This document shows, piece by piece, positions 5,557 through 6,695 of a stretch of 6,695 nt of DNA. The DNA comes from Anaerolineaceae bacterium (GTDB lineage: Bacteria > Chloroflexota > Anaerolineae > Anaerolineales > Anaerolineaceae): contig JAQVUC010000059.1 of assembly GCA_028699715.1 (NCBI GenBank), positions 1-6,695 of the forward strand, in the 5' to 3' direction. A model generated the notes under the pieces. The model made no database searches. It was not told where the DNA came from and worked only from the letters and a program-made list of their open reading frames with translations. The stretch's first letter is position 1. The number at the start of each line of letters is the position of its first letter. A program made the position numbers and the translations under genes.

Positions 5557-6695
5557 TCAACTACGACCAGGAAGACAATCGACATCGGTGCATAAGATTG
5601 CCTTCTTTCCGCTGGTGATACCCAGTGAAATAGCTTCTGGTGAAAGTGGCAGAACGTGGAAGTTGATCCCCAGGGCATCATAGACAGCGTTGCCTATGGC
5701 TGAAGGAACGGAGATCATTGTATGTTCAGCGATACCACGTGCGCCATAAGGCCCATTAAGTTGAGGATTCTCAATGTAGATTGGAACAATTTCCTTAGGC
5801 ATATCTTTCATGGTTGGGATCTTGTTATCAGTAAAGGAAGGATTCATCAGCCTTACATCATCGCTGAATTTGTAACCTTCCAGAATCGCGGACCCCAAAC
5901 CTTGCATCACGCCACCGCAGACCTGACCATAAATGAGTTTTTCATTAATGACCTGACCAACATCAAAAGCAGATGCTATTTTGAGTACTTCAATATTGCC
6001 TGTCTCCACGTCAACTTCAATTTCCACCGCGTGGGCGCCAAAAGTCCACGTCAACGCAGGTGCGCCCTGACCAGTTACCGGATCAAGATTAGTCAGGCCA
6101 TCGGCAATATACGTGCCGGTCGCCATTAATGCGCCACCAATGCTGGTTCCATTAGGATACATATACCCAAGGGCGATCTGTTTGTAAGATAATCGCCGTT
6201 GGGGATTATGGATATGATAAATCTCCCCATTGGCGTGTGCCAGGTATTCCGGGTCTGTTTTGAGCGCCTGGGCAGCTACTTCTTTCATTTTCCGAAGTAA
6301 TTCATGGCTGGCTTTAATCACAGCATTACCACACATAAAGGTTAACTTGGATGCCACTGTGTTCCAGTCATATGGGTTAGCCCGGGTGTCGATTTCTGTC
6401 ATGACATCGATGTGTTCGATGGGAAGATCCAGTGCCTGGGCTGCGATTTGGGCCATAGCCGTGTTGGCACCCTGACCAATATCCACACCACCGATCATCA
6501 TTCTTACATGCCCATCGCCGTTCATTTGCATAATAGCTGAAGAGGCTGTGTTGGCCGGCATGGCCGGAGCTTTTTGCAGCACGGCAAAACCTTTACCGCG
6601 CACCTTACCGGTTTTCCATTCGCGTTGGCGTTCTTCTTCGGTTTTGCGACCTGTCCAACCGATTTCTTTGACTGCGGCTGTTAAACATTGCTTTA
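5557..6695 (-). CDS. Xanthine dehydrogenase-family molybdopterin-binding subunit, C-terminal part (5' end beyond window)
   Basis: The large subunit of a molybdenum hydroxylase, which inserts oxygen from water into a heterocycle or aldehyde using a molybdopterin cofactor. The frame is open to the right edge, giving 378 residues; family members are usually about 750, so roughly half is missing. Seen here are IGGVDIGQGANT (fragment residues 67-78, cofactor-binding), DTRANPYDWNTVAS (102-115), YGQVCGGVMQGLGSAILEG (255-273) and GPYGARGIAEHTM (314-326). Glu323 in the last (codon 5725-5727) matches the catalytic base of the family. No transmembrane segment or signal is visible in this part. The FAD and iron-sulfur partners are not in the window and would be upstream, or encoded elsewhere. 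The protein ends in an 18-residue tail with two cysteines after the SPEAISLGIT stretch. Xanthine is the default guess, but nicotinate or another heterocycle is possible. It is probably cotranscribed with the downstream permease. Confidence 0.9.
   Translation of the reverse strand, partial: KQCLTAAVKEIGWTGRKTEEERQREWKTGKVRGKGFAVLQKAPAMPANTASSAIMQMNGDGHVRMMIGGVDIGQGANTAMAQIAAQALDLPIEHIDVMTEIDTRANPYDWNTVASKLTFMCGNAVIKASHELLRKMKEVAAQALKTDPEYLAHANGEIYHIHNPQRRLSYKQIALGYMYPNGTSIGGALMATGTYIADGLTNLDPVTGQGAPALTWTFGAHAVEIEVDVETGNIEVLKIASAFDVGQVINEKLIYGQVCGGVMQGLGSAILEGYKFSDDVRLMNPSFTDNKIPTMKDMPKEIVPIYIENPQLNGPYGARGIAEHTMISVPSAIGNAVYDALGINFHVLPLSPEAISLGITSGKKAILCTDVDCLPGRS

Noticed and set aside
5722..6129. 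A 135-codon plus-strand frame opposite the hydroxylase gene
   Set aside because: It is antisense to conserved molybdopterin-binding sequence and has no independent support.

Overview
The window carries four protein genes, two of them cut by its edges. On the minus strand are a secreted starch-active enzyme (left, 3' end missing) and a purine/pyrimidine-type permease lying downstream of a molybdenum hydroxylase (right, 5' end missing). Between them, on the plus strand, is a DUF438–hemerythrin–PAS protein. The mix suggests an anaerobic, saccharolytic bacterium: an extracellular GH13 enzyme with extra binding modules, a DUF438 regulator-like protein common in anaerobes, and a xanthine-dehydrogenase-family subunit with an NCS2 carrier. 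My best guess is Chloroflexota (Anaerolineae-like), but that is inference from gene content and intermediate base composition; there is no rRNA or marker gene to confirm it.

Left region (1-2469): one uninterrupted minus-strand reading frame of 823 codons that runs off the left edge. It reads signal peptide, a duplicated pair of beta-sandwich-like modules (A1-B1-A2-B2), a proline-rich linker, an N-terminal domain, and then the first half of a GH13 barrel. The active-site nucleophile and acid/base lie outside the window.

Middle region (2470-4000): a 194-bp AT-rich divergent spacer holds candidate promoters for both flanking genes. The DUF438 gene follows (2664-3833), then a 167-bp convergent spacer with two strong hairpins, one serving each of the converging genes.

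Right region (4001-6695): a complete 464-residue NCS2 permease and, 161 bp upstream of it on the same strand, the C-terminal half of a molybdopterin-binding hydroxylase subunit. They probably form an uptake-and-oxidation unit for a nucleobase or related heterocycle. The spacer between them contains a perfect 10-bp hairpin and an orphan Shine-Dalgarno-like tract. The permease motifs look more like the uracil branch of NCS2, and the hydroxylase pocket does not look like that of a classical xanthine dehydrogenase, so the substrate is open.

I found no mobile element, CRISPR array, RNA gene or clearly new system. The most interesting points are the duplicated modules of the GH13 enzyme, the His-poor hemerythrin domain of the DUF438 protein, and the unresolved substrate of the permease/hydroxylase pair.
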